A stretch of DNA of 64,000 nucleotides from Panicum virgatum (lineage: Eukaryota > Streptophyta > Magnoliopsida > Poales > Poaceae): NCBI RefSeq assembly GCF_016808335.1, contig NC_053148.1:19072933-19136932 (forward strand). The letters are read 5' to 3'. Shown here piece after piece: positions 54,639 to 64,000 of the stretch; the first letter of the stretch is position 1; the number at the start of each line of letters is the position of its first letter. The position numbers and the translations under genes were made by a program. The notes under the pieces were generated by a model, which was given only the letters and a program-made list of their open reading frames with translations, was not told the DNA's origin and did not search any database.

Positions 54639-55508
54639 CAGGGCGGGCTCAGCATTTTGAACATGGGTATTCAAAATCTCTATGGGCAAATTTTTTTTTG
54701 CAATCTAAGCATTTTATTTTTGGCATGTATCCACTCAAAAAATATTAGCCTGTATAATTTATTATAGCATCGAATAGTGGAAATTGACTAATTGTATAAT
54801 ACTAGCAATTATGCCCATGCGTTGCAAAGGACAAATGTTAGTATAAGTATCGGATATGTATTGGTGCCCGTGTAATTTGTAGGGATCTACATGGTCAAGT
54901 CATGGACGGAGGGAGTTGATACAAGATAATACAAGATGGACCAAACCAAACGAACCAAACCAAAAATTTAGGTAGAAACCTTACTCGCTTTAGTAATATG
55001 TATAGATATAAAACTACTACCAATTATATCCGCAAAGTTTTTTTCTTCTGACCAATAAACGAGTCTGAGAAGCATACCTAAATTTTACAATGACAACAAA
55101 CTTAAAAAGGAAGGACCCAAGAAGAGCAAACCTTAATCATTCCTTTTGTTTTCTTTTCATGAAGATAACCCCGGCTACTGCCATTACAAAACTACTAGAA
55201 AACCAAAGAAAAACCTTGCAATCAAGGTGGACCATAACCATGATGAACTGGCTAATAAGCTACTAATAATAAGAGAAAGAGAACAAGTTGAATTATCTTA
55301 GATGCATCAGCCGCTACGACCAAACCAAACTAATTAAAATAGTATTGTTTTTTGGGGCGAAGGAGAGAAGGAGGTTGAGTGGGCTGCTATTACCATCTTT
55401 TTTTCAATTTTTAAATATATACATGTTATACCCTATATGTATAATTTTTTATCAAAATAATAGGTATTCAACTAAAATATTCTTGAATTGAGGTGGAGCC
55501 CGCCCCTG
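54639..55508. mobile_element. Non-autonomous hAT-type element (870 bp)
   Basis: It has an 8-bp TSD, ATTTAAAG (54631-54638 and 55509-55516), and inverted ends CAGGGCGGGCTC and GAGCCCGCCCCTG. No transposase frame is present. A fragment with ACGGAGGGAGT at about 54904-54914 hints at a nested Stowaway remnant. Confidence 0.85.
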
Positions 55509-55516
55509 ATTTAAAG

Positions 55517-55977
55517 AATGTTGAACATAGTGTTTGAAAATTTTGAATATGATATCTCAACATTTACACACGATTTCTTTTGAAAACGGAAAAATAAATA
55601 CCACATATTGAGTTGCATGCACTGATCAATTTAGCCCAAAAACTTAAGCTGATGGGAGAGGTGGGTAGTTCATTTATATTCCAACATCAGATTTGGAATA
55701 GGAGCAAGTAATAATTATTTTATTTAATTGCGCTAACCAAGATTGCTAACTAGGATTCGAACACGAGATCTTTGGCTCTGATACCATATTGAGTTGCATG
55801 CACCGACCAGTTCAATCCAAAAGTTTAAAATGATAGGAAGTGGTTGGCAATTCACTTATATTCCAACACCACCACCGGTCACTAGTTTAGTTTTAATGAT
55901 ATGACAGGAGCGACCAAGAGCATTAAGAAAACGAGCGATGAAAAATAGTACCGGTTCATGTGACGATGTGCTTATAG
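55517..55977. other. Intergenic sequence between MITEs
   Basis: A near repeat, 'ctgatacCATATTGAGTTGCATGCACcga' and 'taccACATATTGAGTTGCATGCACTGA', occurs at about 55601 and 55781, followed by similar sequence in each copy (about 180-bp spacing), suggesting a tandem duplication. Nothing coding is seen. Confidence 0.5.
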
Positions 55978-55986
55978 TATATTTAT

Positions 55987-57131
55987 GAGTAAAATGTACT
56001 GTGGGTACATGAACTTATAGTGCTGTGTCAAATAGGTCCATAAACTTAGAAACCGGACATCTAGCCCCTCGAACTTGTGAACCCGTTCACCCCAGGTCCA
56101 GTCCGGTTTTGCATGGCTTGCATGGCACTGTGCGCCCGCGATTTGCTACAGTAAACCCGGATTTGCTACAGTTACCGCGGTTTTGTTTTTCCTTTTCTAA
56201 TTTATTTCGGCTGAATCTTTGAAAAATCATAACTCTTCGATACAACATCGGATGAAGATGATTTTTATATGAAAATTGTAGCCCTCGACGAGATCTACAA
56301 CTTTCTAGTTTTGAGTTTTTCATTTGATGAAGTTAAGTTGCCCAAAAAAATTATATAAAAGTACAGCACCATAATAATCACGTACTTCTGCTTGTCGCAC
56401 TAGAAAATTAATATATTTTTCTGTTTGTTGTCAAATGAAGACACTTGTATACTAAAATTTTAGTACTCTAAAATATCTAGATTCTTAGAGTTTTAAGTTT
56501 TTATATTTGAAGTTGTTAAAATGTTGATAAAACAGTATAAAGCAGCATATTAAGTACGCAAAAGACGTTGAGGCTTTATACTATTTTATCAACATCTTAA
56601 CAACTTTAAATGTAAAAACTCAAAACTACAAGAATCTAGATCGTTAAAAGTGTTATAATTTTGGTATACAAAGTGTCTTCATTTGGCAACAAACAGAAAA
56701 ATATATTAATTTTCTAGTGCGACAAGCAGAAGTACGTGATTATTATGGTGCTGTATTTTTGTATAATTTTTTTGGGCAACTTAACTTCATCAAATGAAAA
56801 AACTCAAAACTAGAAAGTTGTAGATCTCATTGAGGGCTATAATTTTCATATAAAAATCATCTTCATCCGATGTTGTATCGAAGAGTTATGATTTTTCAAA
56901 GATTCAGCCGAAATAAACTAGAAAAGAAAAAACAAAACCGCGGTAACTGTAGCAAATCCGGGTTTACTGTTGCAAATCGCGGGCGCACAGTGCCATGCAA
57001 GCCATGCAAAACCGGACTGGACCTGGAGTGAACGGGTTCGCAAGTTCGAGGGGCTAGATGTCCGGTTTCTAAGTTTATGGACCTATTTGACACAGCACTA
57101 CAAGTTCATGTACCCATAGTGCATTTTACTC
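55987..57131. mobile_element. Mutator-type foldback MITE, near-palindromic (1145 bp)
   Basis: It is flanked by a 9-bp TSD, TATATTTAT (55978-55986 and 57132-57140), the size made by Mutator-like transposases. The whole element is two inverted arms of about 560-570 bp starting GAGTAAAATG, with a centre near 56560 and almost no loop. Small open frames read identically from both arms (65 codons, MSNRSINLETGHLAP at 56025 on + and 57093 on -), a consequence of the palindrome rather than genes. A transcript would fold into a very long hairpin. Confidence 0.9.
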
Positions 57132-57140
57132 TATATTTAT

Positions 57141-57889
57141 TAGCTACGGAAGTTCATGCAAATGCTTTGCAGTCTCATCTATTAGCAAACCATATTGTTT
57201 TTCATTGCGCACATAGAAAAGGCATATCAACTCTGATGTAATTGTGCTTAATGAGTCATTCTGGATCTGTTATATGTATACATGGACTACTGATGGATCA
57301 AAGATTTGTATAACTAATCTGTTATATGTTTTTTTTTTGAATGTGTAATAAAAACATACATGTTTCACCGCTTTGCGTCGGGCACCGGTGCATGCGTAAC
57401 AGCAAAAGGCCGTAGCTTGCAGCGACACCGTGCCACTGCTCGGCCGGTCGGCTGCACTACATCCAGTCGTCGGACACCCCGAGCTCTGGCTTTCTGGGGC
57501 AAGGCACGGCTGCGCGCCATCCTGCAGCCTCATCTGGCGGTGAGGACTCCAATCCCAGCATTAATGCTGCCACTTGTCTCCAATCAAATAGATGCGTATT
57601 GGGCTAGGATTTGGCAAGTGCAGAGGCCGGTCACACACAAGTAGCGTGACACAGGTCGTAGATCAAGAGGCTGATGGGTGCAGTATTGGGCCACTCGAGC
57701 GTGATGCTAGCTTGCACCTTTCGTTGTTGCTCGGCTCTTGTTCAATTGGGGTCAGTTCATATAGGAACCAAAATCAGGCTAGGAAAACATAGGTGGGCTA
57801 TAAGGGGATTTTGGGACACGAATAGGGCCATGGCCCTAGGTGCCCTAGGCCCAAATCCGGCCCTGGGTGGAAAGAAGGATGAGCAGTAG
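57141..57889. other. Sequence between the MULE MITE and the LINE, with a possible hAT terminus
   Basis: No gene is supported. At 57820-57865 the sequence GGCCCTAGGTGCCCTAGGCCC...CCGGCCCTG, in complement, starts CAGGGCCGGATTTGGGCC, a typical hAT-like end; its partner end was not found. GC-rich frames near 57360-57650 lack domains. Confidence 0.4.
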
Positions 57890-57900
57890 ATAGCAAGAGG

Positions 57901-58437
57901 ATGTTCAGGGGGGCTCAAGCTATGGTGTCTGGGGGCACAAAAAGCAAGGTGGATTGTACTTTTATCCCATCCACTAATTCATTTTCTGTTCTTGATTCTA
58001 AGGAGATTATTCTAAGATCCAACAAAATGGGTGTTTATTGCCTAGATGATGCTTACTTTCCTGCTATTGATTTACTTAAGGATCTAGACTTGGCTAGATG
58101 TGCTCTTTCTAAAAAACATGATGATCTTACCAAATCTGCTACTTCTGTCGAAATTAATCCTGCTAAGGAAAACCCCACCATTGTTAATATTCCTGACTCT
58201 TTTGGTGATATATCTTTAGACTGGGATGCAGAGGAATCCTCTGAGGTTGAGAACTATGAAAAGGAATGTTTTGTCCTGGTCGCTTCCAAAAGTAGGAAAC
58301 CTGTCCAAAGATTAATGTTATCTAGCAAGAAACTGCCCAAAAAAGGCAAGGGAAACCCTAGCCTAAGAAAAAAGGATGTAGGAAAGGACCAAGGAATCCA
58401 TGGTCCAGCCAAACCTGCATCTAAAAATAAAAATTAA
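57901..58437 (+). pseudogene. LINE ORF1, C-terminal part
   Basis: A 178-codon frame ends at 58437 with Lys-rich sequence (KLPKKGKGNPSLRKKD). It has VDCTFIPSTNSFSVLDSKE and an acidic middle. In plant L1 elements the RNA-binding ORF1 precedes the endonuclease directly, and this frame lies just upstream of the MNCLG...NCRG start. The RNA-recognition and CCHC parts are missing, so it is 5'-truncated. Confidence 0.6.
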
Positions 58438-58448
58438 AAAGGTTTAAC

Positions 58449-59194
58449 ATGAATTGTCTAGGCTAGAATTGTCGAGGCATAAAAAATCGGGTGTTTCTAC
58501 CTTCCTTAGAGATCTCATTCTGGATTACAAATTTCAATTTATCAGTTCGCAAGAAACTATGCAAGGTGACATTGCAGATAGCGTCTTAAGAGAAATTGAT
58601 CTTGATAATATCTATCTTTGGAAATGGATTCCCTCAAATATGAAATCTGGTGGGATCCTTACTGGAATTAACACTAAATTCTATGATCTGGGTTCTTTCA
58701 AAGAGGGTAAATACATTCTCCAATTAAGCCTCTAGGACAAAATTCAGAAAGTGAAGTGGAATTTTTTGAATGTCTATGGGGCCGCTCAGGAGGAAAATAA
58801 AGCTAAGTTCTTAACGGAATTGGCTTCTTTATGTTCTAATAGCAAAGAACCTTATGTGGTGGGTGGTGACTTTAATTTCATCATATTTACTTCTGAAAAG
58901 AATAAGGATTATGGATTATCCAGATACTCCAACATTTTCAATTCTACAATTGCTAGTCAAGAGCTGATTGATCTACATATGTCAGGAGGAAGATATACCG
59001 GGTCCAACTATCAAACTAACCCTACTTTGTTGAAACTGGATAGATTCTTGGTCAGTAAAGACTCAGAAGATCTATTCCCAAGTGTTATGGTTCACAAACG
59101 CCCTAGGGAAGTATCTGACCACAACCCTTTGATTCTTTCAATAAAGGCAAATCAACCCATGAAACACTTCACTTTCAAGTTTGAGCTTTCCTAG
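58449..59194 (+). pseudogene. LINE endonuclease
   Basis: The apurinic-type endonuclease starts near 58449 with MNCLG, a TAG where Trp fits, then NCRG, followed by a frameshift into SRHKKSGVSTFLRDLI. Motifs seen are SSQET (usual catalytic Glu), NVYGAAQEENK, YVVGGDFNFI (GDFN) and VSDHNPLIL (SDH). TAG stops at 58733-58735 and 59192-59194 also fit Trp codons. It nicks target DNA in the family. Confidence 0.82.
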
Positions 59195-60900
59195 GTGAAA
59201 CACCCAGACTTCTTAAATCTTGTGCATCAGATTTGGGACAAACCTTGCAATGTTGATTCAGCATTCTCAAGAATCCAGATCAAGCTAAAAAGTTTCAAGC
59301 AATACTTCAAAAGTTGGGGATTTAATGCTAAGCGAGAATAGAAGAAAGAAAAAGGAAAGTTAAAGGATGAACTGTTACTTTGGAGCAACAAGAGGAAGGG
59401 GTCCTAACCCTATCCAATACTCAGAGAAAAGTTGAAATCAAATGCACTCTTTTGAAAATGCTAGAGGAAGAAGAATTATATTTGTTTAAAAGATCTCATG
59501 GCAATTGGCTACTTAAAGGTGATAACAACACCGAATTTTTTCATAGAGTTGCCAATGCAAGAAGAACAAAAAATACTATTATCTCTCTGATGGATGGTGA
59601 TCAAGTGATTGAAGGAGAGGACAACTTATTAAATCACGCTACTGCCTACTATAAGGAGCTATTTGGACCAGCAGAGGGGAATGCTTTCCCATTGGACCCT
59701 AATATATGGAACGAGGGTGAGAGAGCCTCTGATGAAGATAATGATTTCTTGCGTGGTCCGTTCTCTGAGGCAGAGATCAAGAAAGCCATGTTTATGATGG
59801 AGAAAAATAAAGTAGCAGGACCTGATAACATTCCAATTGAATTCTACCAGTCCTGTTGGTTGATTATAAAAAATGACATCCTAGAGTTTTTTTGGAGAAT
59901 TTCACTCAGGAGTTTTGGATGTGAGCAGAGTGAATTATGGAATGATTACCCTTTTACCCAAGATTTCTGATGCAAATAAAATTCAGCAATTTAGACCCAT
60001 TTTTCTTCTGAATTGCTTATACAAGTGGATCACCAAGGTTTTATCCTTGAGACTGGAGGTTGTAGCTGAAAAACTCATTTTGAATACTCAGTCAGCTTTT
60101 CATGAAGGGAACAAATATTATGAATAGTGTGTTAGCACTACATGAAGTCCAACATGAAATAAAAAGAGGAAAATGAAATAAGTTGTCTTGAAATTGGACT
60201 TTGAAAAGGCATATGACAAAGTCAATTCGGCCTTCTTGTTTGCTTCCCTAGAAAGGAGAGGCTTTAATGATACTTGGTGTGATTGGATTAAGAGGGTGGT
60301 AAAAGGAGGTCTTGTATGCATCAAATTGAACAATATTATAGGTCCCTACTTTGTGAGTCACAAAGGAGTGAGGCAGGGGGATCCGCTATCACCTATTTTT
60401 TTCAATTTTGTGGCAAATTGTCTATCCAGGATGATCAGACAAGCTCAAGAATCTGGGCTCCTGATTGGTTTGGCTAGCAATATGACTCCCTATGGGGTAG
60501 CAAATTTACAATATGCTGATTATCTGTCTTAAGGAGAGTTTGGAAATTGTAAGGAACATGAAGTTTCTCCTGTGCTTATACGAGATGATGTCTAGACTTA
60601 AAATTAACATCAACATGAGTGAAGTGATAGTGTTAAATGGGGATGAGAGTTTCATAATCAATATTATGAGATCTTTGACTATCAAATTGGCATGTTTCCT
60701 ATTAAGTATTTGGGAGTACTTGTCAGTCCAGGTAGACTTCATGTGAAAGATTTGTTGCCACTCATTGAGAAAAATAAAAAGAAGCTCGCTGTTTGGAAAG
60801 GAGGGTGTCGGGAGGTTAACTCTAATTAATTTGAGTCTCTCAAGCGCTTTCATCTATCATATGCCTATGTACTTGTTTCTCTCAATCAATCACCAATGAA
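59195..60900 (+). pseudogene. LINE reverse transcriptase
   Basis: RT blocks are KSHGNWLLKGDNNTEFFHR-like sequence (59480-59560), NKVAGPDNIPIEFYQ, ITLLPKISDANKIQQFRP, LDFEKAYDKVN, KGVRQGDPLSPIFF and NLQYAD. The last motif should be YADD; here QYAD is followed directly by YLS and a stop at about 60520, so about eight bases are deleted and the active site is destroyed. Several other frameshifts occur. Confidence 0.85.
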
Positions 60901-62331
60901 CTGGACAAACAGAGAAGAATGTTCTTTTGGCAAGGAGGTGGTACCAAAAGAAAATACCACCTGGTCAAGTGGGAAACTGTGTGTAAAAGCAAGCATAAGG
61001 GCGGGCTGGGGATAAAATATATAAAAAAGATGAATATTAGCTTGATGTGTATGTGGTGGTGGAAACTAGAGGTGGAGGATGACCTGTGTCAGGATATTGT
61101 GAAGGCGAAATACTTGAAAAAGAATTCCATCAGTTCTGTGAAACATATAATTGTTGACTCTCCTGTGTGGGCCAATCTGCTTAAAGTTAAAGTGTAGGTA
61201 GGAAACTCAAAGTTAATAATGATAAATCATGCATGTTTTAGGACGATAAGTGGCTCGGTGATGAAGCCATTTGTGAGCTCTATGCTGTCCTCTATGATTG
61301 GTGCACCGACAAGGAAATCATGGTGTATTCTTTTCTAGAAAAAGGTGGACATGTCAACTTTGGTAGATGGTTACCACCCATCCTTTTTGATAAATGGTTG
61401 GAGGTGCTGAACAAGGTCTACTCCTATTCTTTCGATAATTGAAGAGATATTCCAGTATGGAAGTGGACAAATTCTGGGCATTTCTCTACTAGGTTAATTT
61501 ATGAACATCTAACTATTACTGACCAGGGTAAAAGCTTCGGATACATCTGGAAAGCCAAACTACCCTACAAAATCAAAATATTTATCTGGTTGCTTGAGTT
61601 GAATGCGGTTCTAACCAAAGAGAACATGATTAAGAGGAAGTGGTCTGGAGACCCTTCTTGCTTTTCTTGTGATGAAGTTGAAACAACTGATCACCTTTTC
61701 TTTTTATGCCCAGTTGCAAGGGTCATTCGGGGTGTGGTGGGGCAGTGCCTTGGGACTGCTACTGTCCCATGAAATGTTCAGCAGTATAAGAATTGGAGTA
61801 ATACTCACCTCCCAGGCGAGATACCGTTCATATTTTTGACCTTGCTGCCATATGCTGGGCTATATGGAAATGTCGAAACAGAGTCTGTTTTGAAAAGAAA
61901 ATGATCAAGAATCCTGCCGAGATAATCATTCATGCGTGTGCTCTTATGTCATATTGGTCAGGTCTCTACACTCGCTTGCACACACAAGGTCCTTACAAAG
62001 CAACCAAGACTGACTCTACAACTTCTTCCAACAGCTTCGGAGGGTTTTGATGAGAGGCAGCAGGATGAAGAAGAGTGATGCTGAGTGTCTGGAAGACTTT
62101 GTTTTGTTCCCTTTCAAGCCTTTTGTGGTGGCAGCTTTGGTTTCGGTCTAGTTTCTGTCACTCTTTGTGCTGGTTTTCCATAGGAATCCCGGGTATGCTC
62201 CTTAGTGACTTCCTTGCTTGAAGCAAGTAGTGTGGCCAGCTACTGTAAACTTAAAGGCTTTACCCCCCCTCTTCCTCTTCTTTCATATGTTCTACTGTGG
62301 ATTTGCTTGTATTTCTGTTATGCTAATGCCT
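60901..62331 (+). pseudogene. LINE C-terminal region with zinc-finger (zf-RVT) domain and 3' UTR
   Basis: The frame 60919-61197 has FFWQGGGTKRKYHLVKWETVC and GGLGIKYIKKMN, normal for plant L1 RT C-termini. At 61541-61772 KAKLPYKIKIFIWLL and CFSCDEVETTDHLFFLCPVA form the zf-RVT motif. After about 62050 the sequence is untranslated. Confidence 0.8.
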
Positions 62332-62343
62332 CGTATCAAAAAA

Positions 62344-62802
62344 GTGGGTTTTAGTGTTGATGATGTACATAAGTAAGTAGCTAATCAGTTTATTGAAGAT
62401 ATTGACAGGTTCAAATTTTATTGAAATGAAAAAGAGCATCAAACGATGCTTATTCGCTCTAAAGATGTGTTTAAGCTACATTGAAGATTTTTTTATAATT
62501 TTCATTTTGAAATTGAGTACTATAAACACTATACTATTAAGAGGGATGCGAAAAGGTTGCTAGGAGATGTCAAAGTGCTTACTTAACATGCTAATTACCC
62601 AATAGAGACACAATTCACTCACTTGCACTATGTTTCCTGCACTTTCTGCAGGGGTTGGAAGTTCCGACCCCCATCGGAACTTCTCCACTTCTTCTGATGT
62701 GGGGTTCTTGGTCAACTGATTTAATAAGGGTTGGATGTTCCGACCATGGGTCGAATTTCTGACAAGTACATTACCAGCACACTAATGGCTAGTTTCTTGG
62801 AA

Positions 62803-62857
<55 letters not shown>

Positions 62858-63366
62858 ACCCCCTCACCACCTCTTTCATCAGCTGCTGACTTCAATCGCA
62901 AGGACATTTACACAAGCTTCAAATCCCAATTCCTTCTAGAGCTAAACCTTGAGTGGATTTGAGCTAGTGTTCGGGTGAGAGAGATTGAGGTGTGAGGCTT
63001 GACCCTTTGAGGGACAAGGCAGCCAAGTTCATCTCAAGAGCCCTAGAAGCATCTTCTTCGGTTGATTCGTGTTTGTTACTCTTGAAGCTTACTTCTAAAT
63101 GGTTAGGCATTGCCCGGTGAGCGTCCTCTCGTGTGTACGCGCCACCGAGAAGTTTCTATTACCCCGTCCTTTGTGCACTTTGATAGTAAGTGACTCAATC
63201 CTCCTTAGTGGTTGATTGAGGGAGGTAAAGGGTTAGTGAACAACCCTACTCTTTGTGAGCTTCTCAACAGAGATATAGCTTCCTTAGTGGGAGTGAACTT
63301 TTGAAACAAATCTTGTGTCACTTGTTCTTATTGCTTTTATTTAGTTCTTGTTGACCTAGTTTATCT
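62344..63366. other. Possible LTR remnant with a microsatellite
   Basis: Noncoding. Paired motifs such as GGTTGGAAGTTCCGACC and GGTTGGATGTTCCGACC (about 62652 and 62729) recall the repeat style of the LTR at 34875-36306. It ends before a primer-site-like sequence at 63367. No start or TSD could be placed. Confidence 0.3.
62804..62855. repeat. (CA)26 microsatellite
   Basis: An uninterrupted CA dinucleotide run of 52 bases. Confidence 0.97.
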
Positions 63367-63379
63367 AGTATCAGAGTCG
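63367..63379 (+). promoter_or_regulatory. Degenerate initiator-Met-type primer-binding site
   Basis: TAGTATCAGAGTC differs at two positions from TGGTATCAGAGCC. If real it would place an LTR end just to its left and an internal region to its right, but no retroelement protein is seen afterwards. Confidence 0.3.
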
Positions 63380-64000
63380 AAGCGTCATAACACCGTCTCA
63401 AGATCCAACGCAAAGGTTGAATACTATGTAATGGTATCGCTGAGGTGACTTGGCTACCACTACTCCACGAGCTTCATGCTCCCCTTCGTCACGCTTCGTT
63501 GGTCTATTGAGACAACATCAGCGCTCTGCCTACATGTCCCCCAATCTGGTCCAGCATCAATGCACCAAGCATATTGACATTGATCTTCACTTCATTTGGG
63601 AGTGTGTTGGGTTAATTGGATCCATGCTATTACAATTTTACAACTTCTGAGTTATACCATTACAATTCACCTATTCTGAATGATGCCATTATAATTAGTT
63701 TGTACCCTCAAACATGCCATTTTCTATGTCTTCGAAGACCTTGGGCCCATATGCAGACGTCCGTATTACCGTATAGAACAAATGCCCCTGCTGTAATCCT
63801 CTCTCTCCACTCACTGACATCCAGGCCCCACATGTCATCCCCTTCCTCCGTTCTTCTCCTTTCCTCTGCTCTTTTTCATCTCATCGCCGCTGCTGTCGGC
63901 AGCCCAGATCTTCTTCCTCCTCGACGGTCGCCTAGTTCTTCCTCCTCCTCGGTGGCCGCGGCCACCTGGAGCACGCTGCCCATTGCCGGGTGCCTCCGAC
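63380..64000. other. Unassigned 3' end of window
   Basis: No supported gene. Two phrases like 'atgccattacaatt' recur at 63655-63700. The last 200 bases are pyrimidine-rich (CTTCTTCCTCCTCG at about 63910), which might be the start of the next gene's leader. Confidence 0.35.

Larger units (their letters stand above)
57890..62343 (+). mobile_element. L1-type LINE, degenerate
   Basis: The order is ORF1 C-terminal part, endonuclease, RT and a zinc-finger domain, followed by a 3' UTR and a short A-run (TCGTATCAAAAAA, 62332-62343). No LTRs occur. The 5' end is probably truncated, since ORF1 starts in mid-protein. Stops and frameshifts are frequent. The TSD was not identified. Confidence 0.88.

Noticed and set aside
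56025..57093. Pair of near-identical 65-codon ORFs on opposite strands
   Set aside because: They are mirror images produced by the palindrome of the Mutator-type MITE and have no domain.
57360..57889. ORFs upstream of the LINE as a gene
   Set aside because: No domains, no splice signals and a hAT-like terminus at the right; probably noncoding.
63450..63650. Short ORF near the right end
   Set aside because: It has no recognisable motif, no promoter features, and lies in repeat-like sequence.

Overview
The window looks like nuclear DNA of a grass (Poaceae). The evidence is nested LTR retrotransposons of the Tat, Athila, Tekay and SIRE-like types, Stowaway, hAT and Mutator-type MITEs, an L1-type LINE, and one spliced host gene with grass-style features (GC-rich leader, CT-rich core promoter, 5'UTR intron). 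There is no sign of bacterial, organellar or viral sequence. All family names come from motif recognition by eye, with no database search.

Layout. (1) Positions 1 to about 31015 hold the 3' part of an old plus-strand Tat-type Ty3/gypsy element, called A here. Its pol is split by an Athila-type element (356-9607, minus strand, 5-bp TSD AAGGG). Its repeat-rich 3' spacer is split by a 3.4-kb solo LTR (11397-14764, TSD GTTTG). Its antisense ORF (aORF) is split by a complete Tekay/Del-type chromovirus, called C (18482-30135, minus strand, TSD GAGCT), whose LTRs belong to the same family as the solo LTR. (2) From 31016 to 45310 lies a second Tat-type element, called B, in the opposite orientation and tail to tail with A: a plus-strand multi-exon aORF (31946-36674, interrupted by a solo LTR with TSD AGGAG), a tandem-repeat spacer, then minus-strand integrase, RNase H, RT, protease and gag, and a 1.4-kb 5' LTR. 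(3) From 45311 to 47520 is intergenic DNA with a Stowaway MITE. (4) From about 47.5 to 53.2 kb lies the only convincing host gene, a CONSTANS-like B-box/CCT regulator of the COL9/COL10 type with four coding exons. (5) From 53.5 to 57.9 kb is a MITE cluster, including a 1.1-kb palindromic Mutator-type element with a 9-bp TSD. (6) From 57.9 to 62.3 kb is a degenerate L1 LINE. (7) The rest has a CA microsatellite, a possible LTR/primer-binding-site remnant and unassigned sequence.

How the parts relate. The retroelements are a layered record: A is oldest, and Athila, the solo LTR and C inserted into it, C recently (its LTRs differ at about 6 of 560 bases compared by eye). Nearly all in-frame stops in the Tat and Tekay frames are TAG codons at positions where glutamine (CAG) fits, which suggests deamination of methylated CHG cytosines in silenced DNA. 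The most unusual items are the antisense multi-exon ORFs with their own TATA boxes in the two Tat elements, a 110-bp GT-AG intron inside the Tekay gag, and an accessory ORF in the Athila element that appears to carry a second U3-like promoter module.
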